The notes under the pieces are model-generated. The model was not told where the DNA came from and did not search any database. It saw nothing but the letters and a program-made list of their open reading frames with translations. This document shows, in pieces, positions 17,056 to 26,859 of a stretch of DNA of 64,000 nt (the stretch's first letter is position 1; each line of letters opens with the position of its first letter). Origin of the DNA: Alphaproteobacteria bacterium (GTDB lineage: Bacteria > Pseudomonadota > Alphaproteobacteria > Sphingomonadales > Emcibacteraceae); NCBI GenBank assembly GCA_030428615.1, contig JAUIDN010000005.1, positions 1 through 64,000 on the forward strand, in the 5' to 3' direction. Both the position numbers and the translations under genes were made by a program.

Positions 17056-17679
17056 TTAAGCCGATTTACGTAGCCCAACGTCACTTTTGGGGAATGATAT
17101 AAACCCTTGCAAGTTTTCTATTCTGTGAAGCCATTTTCCAACGTTTGTGTATTGAGATATATCAACATTTCCTTCAGGCGCATTCGCGATGTAGCTATAA
17201 AGTGATATATCTGCAATTGTCACCTGATCTCCTGTTATGAATGGCTTGTCTGAAAGTTCCCGATCAATAATCGTGAGGATCGAATGTGCCCGGTCAATTA
17301 CTTCTTCAGCGTTTAGAGGTGCACCAAAGAGTGTAATGAGGCGCGCCGCAGCCGGACCAAAAGCAATGGGGCCAGCCGCAACCGAAAGCCAGCGTTGAAC
17401 TGCCGCCGCCCTTTCAGGATCATCCGGCAGCCAGTAATCCTTACCGTATTTTTTTGCCAGATAGATTAGGATAGCATTTGAATCAGATATAATCACACCG
17501 CCGTCATCAAGAACAGGTACCTGCCCAAAAGAGTTCATTTTAAGATAAGCTGGCAATTTATGTTCACCTTCCGCCAGTTTGACTTCAATAATCTCAGCAT
17601 CAACATCGAGTAAAGATAAAAATAATTTTGCCCTGTGAGCGTGCCCTGATAATGGGAAATCGTATAATTTAACAGACAT
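17056..17679 (-). CDS. Glutathione S-transferase family protein
   Basis: 207 aa. The N-terminal thioredoxin-like GSH domain (residues 1-75: [51 protein letters not shown]) contains the SNAIL motif that binds the gamma-glutamyl part of glutathione, and the C-terminal helical domain follows ([14 protein letters not shown]). It likely conjugates or reduces an electrophilic substrate. It is the first gene of the minus-strand group with the PNPOx-FNR fusion and DUF1348, and is divergent from the LysR at 17847, 167 bp away, which is the probable regulator. Confidence 0.88.
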   Translation of the reverse strand: MSVKLYDFPLSGHAHRAKLFLSLLDVDAEIIEVKLAEGEHKLPAYLKMNSFGQVPVLDDGGVIISDSNAILIYLAKKYGKDYWLPDDPERAAAVQRWLSVAAGPIAFGPAAARLITLFGAPLNAEEVIDRAHSILTIIDRELSDKPFITGDQVTIADISLYSYIANAPEGNVDISQYTNVGKWLHRIENLQGFISFPKSDVGLRKSA

Positions 17680-17846
17680 AATGGTTGTTCCTTTTGTTCA
17701 TTTCTATTTAATTATCAGAGACGCCTTGATCGTATGTTCTATTGTCAAAACATTCTCTATAACTTGCAGGGTTGCATTATCTTTATTTAATAATTAAAAA
17801 CAATATTGTAATAGTGGTAATAACATTCTCATTTTATGGAATAATA

Positions 17847-18761
17847 ATGGATCAATTAGGTGCGATGGAAGTTTTTAAAACGGTTGTTGAAACGGGTAGC
17901 TTTTCGGCAGCTTCCCGCAAGCTTAATATGCCCCTGCCGACAGTCAGCCGGAAGGTCGCTGACCTTGAACAGCTTCTGAATTCCCAACTGATTACAAGAA
18001 CAACCCGCAAAATTTCACTGACCGAAAGCGGAATTAGATATCTGGAAGCTGCAAGGAGAATTCTCGAAGATGTCAACGAAGCAGGCAGAATGGTATCCGA
18101 TGAATATATTCGCCCGACAGGAACCTTAACGATCACGGCACCGATTTTTTTCGGGCGACTACATATTTTACCGATCATAAGGGACTTTATTCGCGCTTAC
18201 CCCGAAGTGAATATCAATCTTCATTTATCCGATCACATTCTGCATCTATTGGAACAAAATATTGATCTTGGGCTTAGAATTGGCCAATTAGGCGATAGTT
18301 CCATGATTGCCAAACCGCTGGGAAAAGTGCGACGTATAATGTGTGCAAGCCCTCAGTATCTGAGCCAGAACAAACATCCACAAACACCTGATGATCTCGC
18401 TAACCACAAATGCATTTTATTTAGTAGTATAGATGCGCAGCCAGAATGGGGGTTCCTTGTCGATGGTAAAATAGAGTATTATTCCTTAAATCCGTCTTTA
18501 ATTGTAAATTCCGCAGAAGCTGCCGTTGAATCGGCAGTGGATCATTTGGGATTAACGCGGGTACTATCGTATCAGGCCGCCCGTTACATAGATGAGGGGA
18601 AACTCGAAAGGGTTCTGGATAGATTTTGTAATGATAAAATTCCGGTAAGCTTCATATATCCACAAAACAGAATGATACCGTTGAAACTACGTGCCTTTAT
18701 CGATTTTGCAACCCCGCTGCTAAAAAATCGGCTTAGATTAATTGACCTTTGTGTAAATTAG
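17847..18761 (+). CDS. LysR-family transcriptional regulator (CrgA/AaeR-like)
   Basis: 304 aa from the ATG before DQLGAMEVFKTVVETGSFSAASRKLNMPLPTVSRKVADLEQLL, a typical LysR winged helix-turn-helix. TRTTRKISLTESG and the effector domain SAPQYL-like CASPQYLSQ..HPQTPDDL place it in the CrgA-like subgroup. An upstream in-frame start would add a hydrophobic run not normal for LysR, so it was not used. It is divergent from the GST gene and probably controls it and the reductase. No terminator was seen before the cobalamin riboswitch about 40 bp downstream. Confidence 0.88.
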   Translation: MDQLGAMEVFKTVVETGSFSAASRKLNMPLPTVSRKVADLEQLLNSQLITRTTRKISLTESGIRYLEAARRILEDVNEAGRMVSDEYIRPTGTLTITAPIFFGRLHILPIIRDFIRAYPEVNINLHLSDHILHLLEQNIDLGLRIGQLGDSSMIAKPLGKVRRIMCASPQYLSQNKHPQTPDDLANHKCILFSSIDAQPEWGFLVDGKIEYYSLNPSLIVNSAEAAVESAVDHLGLTRVLSYQAARYIDEGKLERVLDRFCNDKIPVSFIYPQNRMIPLKLRAFIDFATPLLKNRLRLIDLCVN

Positions 18762-18802
18762 GTTTTCAAAAATAGATCATCAAATAAATTGCTTTTTCAT
18801 TT

Positions 18803-18998
18803 TAGGTGCGATATGGCTTTTCTAGATGGTTCCTTAAGTAACTTCTTAAGGTGAAAAGGGAAAATGGTGCGACCTTATTTGGTCAATTCCGTTACTATGC
18901 CCGTAACTGTAGGTGAAAAGCTTTTATCAAAATACCACTGGGAAACCGGGAAGGATGATTTAAGCGCTTGATTCACAAGTCAGGAGACCTGCCATCAA
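18803..18998 (+). ncRNA. Cobalamin (AdoCbl) riboswitch
   Basis: The conserved blocks occur in order: GGTGC near 18804, AAGGGAA..TGGTGC (18855-18870), AATTCCG, TGCCCGTAACTGTAGG (about 18898-18913), CCACTGGG and CCGGGAAGGATG (about 18934-18957), and the B12 box AGTCAGGAGACCTGCC (about 18978-18993). This is the class I cobalamin aptamer. It precedes btuB by about 145 bases, which would hold the expression platform, and it should repress the uptake operon when B12 is sufficient. Confidence 0.9.
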
Positions 18999-19143
18999 GT
19001 CGCCCATCTGGTGGTCGGGACAACCAAGCAGAACGGAACATCCGTGTTGGCGATAACGTCGCTTACGCGGAGTAGTCAGCTTTTTTCCGACAAACTCCAC
19101 GTATAATTTAGCCGTCCCATAAGGGACATAAGTGGATTTTGTC

Positions 19144-21000
19144 ATGAATAAAATTAAAATACCTATCATCGCGGCCCTGTTCAGTTCAACGGCCTTAACA
19201 ATCACACCCAACCCTTCTTTTTCACAGGAAGTTGAAGAAGACATTATTATCGTAACCGCGAACAGACGCCCGCAACCGTTATCACAAATCGGCAGCAGTG
19301 TATCTGTTATCAGCGGAGACGATATGGAAAGAAACCAACAGTCATTTATACTCGATGCGCTTGAAACTGTACCGGGGTTGGACATTTCGCAAAATGGTTC
19401 TTTCGGGGGAACTGCAACGGTGTCAATCCGCGGCACCGGTAGCAACAATACAGTGCTACTGGTTGATGGCATCCAGCTTAATGATGCGACATCACCGGGG
19501 GGTGCATTTGATTTTTCAATCCTTGATACTTATAACATCGAACGGGTTGAAATATTGCGCGGTCCACAATCCGTGCTTTACGGGTCGGACGCCACAGGCG
19601 GTGTAATCAATGTTATCACAAAAACCGGCGGTGACGGTCTTGGCGGGAAAATATTTGTCGAAGGCGGGTCATTTAATACACAACGCGGCGGAGCAACAAT
19701 CCACGGCGGCGATGATCGGTTTGGTTTTAATCTTTCAGCGAGCGGCATTAACACCGACGGCATTTCCGCGGCAGACGAGAATGATGGCAACACGGAAAAA
19801 GATGGTCTTCGCAGTTACACGGTTTCCGGTAAACTGACCGGGAAGCTTTCGGAAAGTTTTAATATTGTCGCCATTTCGACTTATACTGACAGCCTGGGAC
19901 ATTATGACAACTCGTTTCCCACTCTAAGTGATGGTAGTGGTGTTCATACCACGGATACGGACCAGTATTTTGGCGCCATTCGCGGTAATTTGAATTTGTT
20001 GGACGGCCGCTTCATGAATACGCTCTCCGCCGAATATTCTGAAGTCAACAGAACCCTTATAAGCGATTTTGACCCCTATCTCGCACAGGGAAGAAGAACA
20101 AACTTTGATTATCTTGGTGTGTTTGATCTGGATGACGACTGGACACTTACCGGTGGACTTCAGCACGAAAAAGTCAAGTCACTGGGAGCCACCGACACCA
20201 GTTTTGATATCAGTAGTGTTTTCGGTGAAATAGGATTTACAGGGCTAGATGGCCTGACACTGACCGGTGGCGGCCGCTATGATGATCACGAAACCTTCGG
20301 TGGTGCGACTACATTTCGTGTGACAGGATCATATGAATTTAAAGATACGGGCACCCGCCTGATTGCCAATGTAGGGGAAGGTTTTAAGGCACCCAGTATT
20401 TCACAGCTTACATTTTCCTGCCTGACCTGCGACGGTATTGATGAGGATTTAAAACCGGAACGTTCAATCGGTTATGAATTCGGCGTGCGACAATCACTAA
20501 TGGAAGACCGGATCGCTGTCGGTGTTACATATTTCTATATAAAGGTAGACGACAAAATTACCTATATCTCATTTTCAGATGGTTATACCAACCTTGAAAG
20601 CACAGAATCGAAAGGTGTGGAAATAACGTTGGACGCCGATGTAACAGATAATCTTAGAGCATCCGGCAGCTATACCTATACCGATGCGAAAGATCGCATG
20701 ACAAATGATCAATTGATCCGTGAGCCAAAAAATACTTTCAGTGCATCGATTACATGGACACCGGTAGACAGACTATCCGCAACCGTAAACGTTGTTCATA
20801 ACGGTCGGGAATTGGACATTGACGGCATTTCATTTAATCCGTCCTGGACCCGTGTTGATATACACGCATCATATGAATTAATGGAAGACTTGAGTGTTTA
20901 TGGGCGTGTTGATAACCTGTTTAACAAGGAATACCAGCATATCCCGGGATACGGCACACCGGACCGATCATATTTTGCCGGATTAAGGAAAACTTTCTAA
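19144..21000 (+). CDS. btuB: TonB-dependent vitamin B12 receptor BtuB
   Basis: 618 aa outer-membrane receptor. A signal peptide (MNKIKIPIIAALFSSTALT...FSQEVEED) is followed by the TonB box-like IIIVTANRRPQPLSQIGSSVSVISGDDM, the plug (residues about 40-160, LLVDGIQLNDAT, VEILRGPQSVLYGSDATGGVINVITK) and the 22-strand barrel ending in the aromatic YFAGLRKTF. It imports cobalamin with TonB energy. ATG 19144 was chosen over the upstream GTG because it opens the signal peptide. The riboswitch lies directly upstream. It overlaps the next gene by one base. Confidence 0.95.
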   Translation: MNKIKIPIIAALFSSTALTITPNPSFSQEVEEDIIIVTANRRPQPLSQIGSSVSVISGDDMERNQQSFILDALETVPGLDISQNGSFGGTATVSIRGTGSNNTVLLVDGIQLNDATSPGGAFDFSILDTYNIERVEILRGPQSVLYGSDATGGVINVITKTGGDGLGGKIFVEGGSFNTQRGGATIHGGDDRFGFNLSASGINTDGISAADENDGNTEKDGLRSYTVSGKLTGKLSESFNIVAISTYTDSLGHYDNSFPTLSDGSGVHTTDTDQYFGAIRGNLNLLDGRFMNTLSAEYSEVNRTLISDFDPYLAQGRRTNFDYLGVFDLDDDWTLTGGLQHEKVKSLGATDTSFDISSVFGEIGFTGLDGLTLTGGGRYDDHETFGGATTFRVTGSYEFKDTGTRLIANVGEGFKAPSISQLTFSCLTCDGIDEDLKPERSIGYEFGVRQSLMEDRIAVGVTYFYIKVDDKITYISFSDGYTNLESTESKGVEITLDADVTDNLRASGSYTYTDAKDRMTNDQLIREPKNTFSASITWTPVDRLSATVNVVHNGRELDIDGISFNPSWTRVDIHASYELMEDLSVYGRVDNLFNKEYQHIPGYGTPDRSYFAGLRKTF

Positions 21001-21893
21001 TGACAAAAGGGTGCTGTAGCTTCGTTAAACATTCCCTTTTAATGGCTATGGCATTTATGGGAACGGCCGCCACGCCGTTCCCGTCCTTTTCAGCTGAAGA
21101 CAAATTACCAACGGTTGTTTCGCTTGACTATTGCGCCGATCAATATGTCCTTCTTCTATCGGATAAAAAACAAATCACTGCCGTTTCAGATACCGCAGAA
21201 GATGTGTTTTCATTTTATCGGGATCGTGCCACAGGCATTGCGAAAACAAAAGGCACCATTGAAGAAGTCATTATGTTGAAACCGGACTTCGCCATTCAGA
21301 CATACCGCTTAGCAGCACATATGGAAGAAATGACGTTAAGGTCATCCATTTCACTGATTGAAACAAACTATGGAAGCGATCCAGAAACCGTCTATAAAAA
21401 TATTGAAATGATTGGTGCGGCGTTAGGGCAAAATGAGCGTGCACAAAAATTTATTGCACATTATAAAAAACGCCTGCACGCGCTCGAAATCAAACCGGAA
21501 AGAAAGTTGAAGCTGGCTTACCTAACACCAAGCGGCGTAACGGCAGGGGCTGGAACATCAGTCGATGATATTATCACGATGGCCGGATTTGAAAATTACA
21601 CGGCGGCGCATGGGTTTAACGGATGGGTCAATCTACCGCTTGAAAATTTAATTACCGATCCACCGGATGGCTTTATCATCAGCTTTTTTGAAAGAAATGC
21701 CGTTACCCAATCACGTTGGAGCCTCGGGCGCCATGACCTTCTATCCGACATGATGAATGACATTCCGACCATCAATCTCCCAAGCTCGCATATGTCCTGT
21801 AACGGTCTTTTCCTTGTTGATGCGGCGGAACTCATCAGAAAAGAAGCAGACGCACAGGGAATTATGCAAAAAACACGCGGGGTGGCAAATTGA
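21000..21893 (+). CDS. btuF: Cobalamin ABC transporter substrate-binding protein BtuF-like
   Basis: 297 aa class III periplasmic binding protein. A signal peptide (to about residue 30, PFPSFSAED) is followed by PTVVSLDYCADQYVLLLSDKKQITAVS, LKPDFAIQTYRLA and the typical long connecting helix (GAALGQNERAQKFIAHYKKRLHAL). It captures B12 in the periplasm and hands it to BtuCD. Its ATG overlaps the btuB stop by one base and its stop overlaps btuC by four. It could be a haem or siderophore binder on fold alone, but riboswitch and btuB context supports B12. Confidence 0.88.
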   Translation: MTKGCCSFVKHSLLMAMAFMGTAATPFPSFSAEDKLPTVVSLDYCADQYVLLLSDKKQITAVSDTAEDVFSFYRDRATGIAKTKGTIEEVIMLKPDFAIQTYRLAAHMEEMTLRSSISLIETNYGSDPETVYKNIEMIGAALGQNERAQKFIAHYKKRLHALEIKPERKLKLAYLTPSGVTAGAGTSVDDIITMAGFENYTAAHGFNGWVNLPLENLITDPPDGFIISFFERNAVTQSRWSLGRHDLLSDMMNDIPTINLPSSHMSCNGLFLVDAAELIRKEADAQGIMQKTRGVAN

Positions 21894-22882
21894 ATAAATA
21901 TTTGTTCAGAAATATCCTTCTTGTCCTGGCATTGATCGTCGTGTCAATCGCATCTTTACTTATCGGACGCACAGAAATTGATGTGATAACAGTACTGAAA
22001 GCATTGTTCGGCGTAGCGGATGAACCCATAAACCTGATTATACAGGAACTGCGCCTGCCGCGGGTGCTGCTTGGCATCCTGATTGGGGCGGCCCTTGGTA
22101 TTTCCGGCGCCGCTTTGCAGGGCGTGTTAAGAAACCCTCTCGCCGATCCCGGAGTTATTGGTGTGTCGGCCAGTGCGGCGCTTGGCGCTGTTATTGCCAT
22201 TCATCTTGGTCTTCAATTAATCTGGTCTTTATTTATCCCCCTATTCGCCATGGGCGGCGCGTTAGTCGCGACCTTTATTCTGCTCTATGTTTCCATGCGC
22301 GAGAGCAGCGTTTTAACACTTATTCTCGTCGGGATCGGAATTAGTTCGCTTGCGATGGCGGGAGTTTCCCTGGTTATGAATATTGCACCATCGCCCATGA
22401 GTATTCGTGACATGATAATGTGGATGCTCGGATCCCTTGAAAATAGAACCATGACGGATTTAATGTTGGCCACACCCTTTATCCTTTTTGGATGGATTAT
22501 GATGATTAATGTTGGGCAGGGATTAAACGCGCTGAGTGTTGGTGAAGAAACAGCGCAAACCATGGGTATTAATGTAACCATGTTAAAATTACGCATCGTT
22601 GTGGGTTCAGCCATCAGCGTTGGTGCAGCGGTTGCCGCCTGCGGCAGCATAGGATTTATCGGGCTGGTCGTCCCGCATATGGTTCGCGGAATGATCACCA
22701 ATAACCCGGGTGACGTATTGCTCCCAAGCGCGATTATGGGCGGATTACTGCTTACATTGGCGGATCTGGCAACACGTATTCCCACATCGGGTGCAACACT
22801 ACAGCTTGGCGTCGTAACATCATTAATTGGCGCACCAGCATTCCTGTTCATCGTTTACAATACAAGAAAGAGCATGCGATGA
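21890..22882 (+). CDS. btuC: Cobalamin ABC transporter permease BtuC-like (FecCD family)
   Basis: 330 aa inner-membrane permease with about ten hydrophobic helices. The family motif LRLPRVLLGILIGAALGISGAALQGVLRNPLADPGVIGVSASAALGA is complete, as is CGSIGFIGLVVPHMVR, the coupling-helix region contacting BtuD. The start appears to be TTG at 21890, overlapping the btuF stop by four bases, which suggests coupled translation. The length equals the family norm. Confidence 0.9.
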   Translation: MNKYLFRNILLVLALIVVSIASLLIGRTEIDVITVLKALFGVADEPINLIIQELRLPRVLLGILIGAALGISGAALQGVLRNPLADPGVIGVSASAALGAVIAIHLGLQLIWSLFIPLFAMGGALVATFILLYVSMRESSVLTLILVGIGISSLAMAGVSLVMNIAPSPMSIRDMIMWMLGSLENRTMTDLMLATPFILFGWIMMINVGQGLNALSVGEETAQTMGINVTMLKLRIVVGSAISVGAAVAACGSIGFIGLVVPHMVRGMITNNPGDVLLPSAIMGGLLLTLADLATRIPTSGATLQLGVVTSLIGAPAFLFIVYNTRKSMR

Positions 22883-23661
22883 AATGTCTGAGAGTAGATA
22901 ATTTAAGTCTGGAGCTTGGTGGTTCACTCATCCTGAGCGGTATTTCAGCAACGCTAAACAGAGGCGAAATGGTCGGGCTTATCGGGCCAAATGGCGCCGG
23001 AAAAAGTAGCCTTCTCAGAAGTATTTTAGGGCTCGTGAAAATTAATAACGGTTCCATTATTGTCGATGACACTGATATTAACGCACTCAGTCTAAAGCAA
23101 CGGGCGCGAAAAATGGCCTATGCGGCGCAAGGTGCTCCGGTTTATTGGCCACTCACCGTTGAACATATTATTGGTTTGGGCCGAATGCCCCACTTAAACC
23201 CGTGGCAGAAAATTCGCCCAAGTGATCGCGACATAATTAATGATGCAATGATCAAAACCGATTGCACACATTTGAAAGGACGGTCGGTTATGACGCTATC
23301 TGGCGGGGAAAGAGCCCGCGTCTTACTGGCAAGGGTGTTGGCAACAAAAGCTCCATATGTCATGGCCGATGAGCCCGTCGCAGCACTTGACCCCGCGCAC
23401 CAACTAGGTGTCATGAATATACTTAAGGAATTAGCATCATCAGATTGCGGTGTGCTGGTCGTTATGCATGATTTAAGTTTGGCGGCAAGATATTGTGATC
23501 GCATCATACTTTTAAACGAAGGAAAAATGATCGGACAGGACAAACCGGACATCATGTTAAATGATGACAATCTGGCCGATGTATTTTCTGTCCGCGCTTC
23601 ACGGTGGAAAGATCAGGGCGAAGACTTCATAATCACACGTCAAATTGAAACAGGGATCTAA
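22879..23661 (+). CDS. btuD: Cobalamin ABC transporter ATPase BtuD-like
   Basis: 260 aa ABC ATPase. Walker [13 protein letters not shown]-loop [11 protein letters not shown], signature [16 protein letters not shown] and Walker [16 protein letters not shown], with switch His in VVMHDLS, are all intact. It powers BtuC. The ATG overlaps the btuC stop by four bases, and the stop is one base from cobQ, so this is a tight operon. No fusion or truncation. Confidence 0.92.
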   Translation: MKCLRVDNLSLELGGSLILSGISATLNRGEMVGLIGPNGAGKSSLLRSILGLVKINNGSIIVDDTDINALSLKQRARKMAYAAQGAPVYWPLTVEHIIGLGRMPHLNPWQKIRPSDRDIINDAMIKTDCTHLKGRSVMTLSGGERARVLLARVLATKAPYVMADEPVAALDPAHQLGVMNILKELASSDCGVLVVMHDLSLAARYCDRIILLNEGKMIGQDKPDIMLNDDNLADVFSVRASRWKDQGEDFIITRQIETGI

Positions 23662-23662
23662 A

Positions 23663-25125
23663 ATGACCCTCACTATCATGTTGCAGGGAACTGGTTCAGA
23701 CGTTGGAAAGTCCGTTTTGGTAGCGGGGCTTTGCCGCGCTCTTGTCAGGCGCGGGATGAGGGTCCGGCCATTTAAACCACAAAATATGTCAAACAACGCG
23801 GCCGTCACTGACGACGGTGGTGAAATCGGCAGAGCACAAGCCCTACAGGCAATCGCCTGTAAAACGCCCGCTTCGGTGCATATGAACCCGGTGCTATTAA
23901 AACCCCAAAGCGATGTGGGGGCACAAATAATTGTTCAGGGGAAAATGAAAGGTGCTGCCAACACAACATACTACTGCAAAAATAAACACGAGCTTCTTGC
24001 AAAAGTCGTCGAAAGCTTTGAAATCCTGAAAAAGGAAGCGGATATTATTGTCGTTGAAGGCGCCGGAAGCCCGGCGGAAGTAAACCTTCGCGACCATGAT
24101 ATTGCTAATATGGGGTTTGCGCTTGCCACGCAGACGCCCGTTATACTCATTGGCGATATTGACCGGGGCGGCGTTATTGCGTCAATTGTCGGGACGCATA
24201 CATTGCTTTCCGACGAAGACAGACATTTGATTAAGGGATATATCATAAATAAATTTCGTGGAGACATGAGCCTTTTTGATGATGCCCTTAACACAATAAC
24301 AAACCACACCGGATGGAAGAATATTGGCATCCTACCGTTTATCGAAAGCGCACGAAAACTACCAGCAGAAGATGCAGTTATTCTGGATCACGCGGAAAAA
24401 AACAATCAAAAAAATATCCTGATTGCGGTCCCCATGTTATCGCGGATCGCCAACTTCGATGATATGGATCCGTTAATTTCAGAGCCGGATGTGGAAGTGC
24501 GTTTTATTCCACCGGGTGAAATTATCCCCGCCAATGCTGATCTAGTTATCCTTCCGGGAACGAAAGCGACACGGGCCGATCTGACGTTTTTCAGAAAACA
24601 GGGTTGGGACATTGATCTTGCATCGCATATCCGTCGGGGCGGAACCGTACTTGGTATTTGCGGCGGTTACCAAATGCTCGGCAACAGTGTTTGCGACCCG
24701 GAAGGCATAGAAGGAACCCCGGGAGATGAAGCGGGTCTGGGATACCTGAATGTCAGAACGGTTATGAACGCAGAAAAAAAGTCGCACAGACAAAGGCGCA
24801 CTGCGAATTTCTTGAGTGTGAAACATTCGGTTACGAAATCCACATTGGCAAAACCAAGGGGCCGGATACCGAACGCTCCTTCCTTTCGGGCGACACCAAA
24901 AAATTGGGCGCGGCAACCAAAGACCATAAAGTTACCGGTGTTTACCTGCACGGTTTATTCACGGATGATACTTTCCGGATGAAATACCTGTCACAATTCA
25001 GAAGCGGGACACTTCATAAGACATCATTCGCCGAACAGATTGAAAATGCCCTTGATGAACTGGCGCGAGAGATGGAAAATTTTCTGGATATCGACGCGAT
25101 ATTAAAAATCGCCCGTGGGCACTAA
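23663..25125 (+). CDS. cobQ: Cobyric acid synthase CobQ, with frameshift at A AAA AAG
   Basis: Cobyric acid synthase amidates the b, d, e and g side chains of adenosyl-cobyrinic acid a,c-diamide. [28 protein letters not shown] is the ATP-grasping dethiobiotin-synthase-like N-terminus; [14 protein letters not shown] holds the GATase nucleophilic cysteine. The zero frame then leaves homology after NAEKK (24773-24781) and stops at 24982. The -1 frame from GTC 24781 restores the family sequence ([27 protein letters not shown]...), including the catalytic His of GVYLHGLF, to 25125, giving about 487 aa, normal length. The join sits on A AAA AAG (24775-24781), the classical -1 slippery heptamer used in dnaX, in the correct phase. 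A one-base deletion in the A run or a sequence error would look the same. Confidence 0.85.
24775..24781 (+). other. Slippery heptamer A AAA AAG in cobQ
   Basis: Codons GAA AAA AAG (24773-24781) lie in the zero frame. A -1 slip on this heptamer puts GTC GCA CAG ACA next, the exact reading frame of the conserved CobQ C-terminus. Whether it is programmed slippage or a damaged A run cannot be decided from sequence. Confidence 0.55.
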
Positions 25126-25132
25126 CCCTTCT

Positions 25133-26752
25133 TCACTGCGCCATCAAAACATATATCAGGATAACCAAAAACGAAATTACACCCGCGGCGAGCTTCGCAT
25201 GTTTCCATGGTTTCATATCAATTTTAGCCGGCGGCAGACTGACTTCAGTTCGGGCTTCGGGTTTAAAGTAACTAATCAGCAGCATCAAAGCGACTGTAAG
25301 CAGAAAAACAAGTGCGAGAAAATGCAGAAAATGTATCTGGTCGGTCGTACCGAATAATCCTTTGGCAAACTCCTGTGTCTCGGCTTCAAAGGTTCCCGTC
25401 AAAAGATAAAACAATATCGGTCCTGTGATCAGTCCGACCTTTGCTGATGCGCAAGACACGTGTTTTGTGAAAAAACCCAGAAGAATGACCGCAAGCATCG
25501 GACCAAAAAAGGTCGCGTTTATTTTCTGAAGATAATTATAAAGACTGCCTTCAGTATTGATCATCGGGGCGGCAATCATCGCCGCGAGCGCAAGTATAAT
25601 ACTGCAAATACGCCCCGACCAGACCATCTGACGGCCTGTTGCATCCGTCTTCATAAACACCTGATAGATGCCCTGGCTGAATAATGTTGCGGAGCTGTTT
25701 AACACGCTGTTAAATGTGCTGAGCACCGCTCCCACCATAACAGCGGCAAAAAAACCGATGAGGGGCGCGGGTAAAACCTCCTTCACAAGCATGGGATATG
25801 CCATCATGGAATCTTCCGGTCCCAACTGGTCTCTAAACATATAAAAAGCAATAATACCGGGAAGTACGATCGCCACCGGGCCAAGAAGTTTAAAACAGGC
25901 AGCTATCAAAACCCCCTTCTGGCCTTCCGCCAAATTTTTCGCCCCTAACGCACGTTGAATAATGGATTGATTTGTACACCAGAAGAAAACCTGGTTAACA
26001 ATCATGCCCGTGAACAAAACGCCAAACGGTAAAAACGATCCCGGTTCATCACCGGTGATGTCAAATTTTTCCGGTACACTGGTATATACCGTTTCCAGTC
26101 CGTTCAAGGGGTTTCCATCCCCGGCAAAAACGAGCGCAAGAAGCGGAACAAGTAATCCGACCGCCAGAAAGCCGATACCGTTTATGGTGTCGGAAATGGC
26201 GACCGCCTTCAGACCACCGAATATTGCATATAATGATCCCAACGTACCAACAGACCAGACCATAATCCAAATGGCGGAAGACCTGCCGACACCCAGCATA
26301 CCGGATACATCAAACAGACTTTCAAGCCCCGTCGCGCCAAACAAAAGAACAACCGGTAAAATTGCTACAACATAGGAAAACAGGAATAAAATGGTCGCAA
26401 TAACCCGCGTATCCCGGTCATATCGCTGGGATAAAAATTCCGGTATTGTTGTAAGGCCTCGTCTTAAATATCGTGGCAAAAAGTAAATCGCCGTGAGCAC
26501 CATCGCCAACGCGGCCGTTGTTTCCCATGCCATAACCGCAGCAGTATGGGCGAAGGCATCGGCATTAAGGCCAATCATATGTTCCGTTGATAGGTTCGTA
26601 AGGATAAGTGAGCCAGCGATCACCCAGGCAGTCAGGCTTCTGCCGGCAAGGAAATAATCATCAGATGTATTCATATGATCGTTTCTTGTTTTCAGATAGG
26701 AAATAAGCGCCACAAGCGCCGTAAACCCGATAAATGAAATGATAGCCAGCAT
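25133..26752 (-). CDS. Sodium:solute symporter, SGLT-type
   Basis: 539 aa member of the SSS family with about 14 hydrophobic helices. DDYFLAGRSLTAWVIAGSLILTNLSTEHMIG is the conserved Na2-site first-helix region, followed by FLPRYLRRGLTTIPEFLSQRYD and WCTNQSIIQRALGAKNLAEGQKG. The sequence resembles sugar transporters of the vSGLT group. It is divergent from a glucokinase at 26860 (107 bp), so import of glucose or a related sugar is likely. The ATG start at 26752 matches the usual family start. Confidence 0.85.
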   Translation of the reverse strand: MLAIISFIGFTALVALISYLKTRNDHMNTSDDYFLAGRSLTAWVIAGSLILTNLSTEHMIGLNADAFAHTAAVMAWETTAALAMVLTAIYFLPRYLRRGLTTIPEFLSQRYDRDTRVIATILFLFSYVVAILPVVLLFGATGLESLFDVSGMLGVGRSSAIWIMVWSVGTLGSLYAIFGGLKAVAISDTINGIGFLAVGLLVPLLALVFAGDGNPLNGLETVYTSVPEKFDITGDEPGSFLPFGVLFTGMIVNQVFFWCTNQSIIQRALGAKNLAEGQKGVLIAACFKLLGPVAIVLPGIIAFYMFRDQLGPEDSMMAYPMLVKEVLPAPLIGFFAAVMVGAVLSTFNSVLNSSATLFSQGIYQVFMKTDATGRQMVWSGRICSIILALAAMIAAPMINTEGSLYNYLQKINATFFGPMLAVILLGFFTKHVSCASAKVGLITGPILFYLLTGTFEAETQEFAKGLFGTTDQIHFLHFLALVFLLTVALMLLISYFKPEARTEVSLPPAKIDMKPWKHAKLAAGVISFLVILIYVLMAQ

Positions 26753-26859
26753 ATCCGCCCCTTACTTCTTTTTTTCCGTTATCCCATAGAACAGGATGAT
26801 AGACAATAAGGAAGAGAAATGAGTATAGTCATCCAGTTTATTATCCGGGAAAGTGATGC

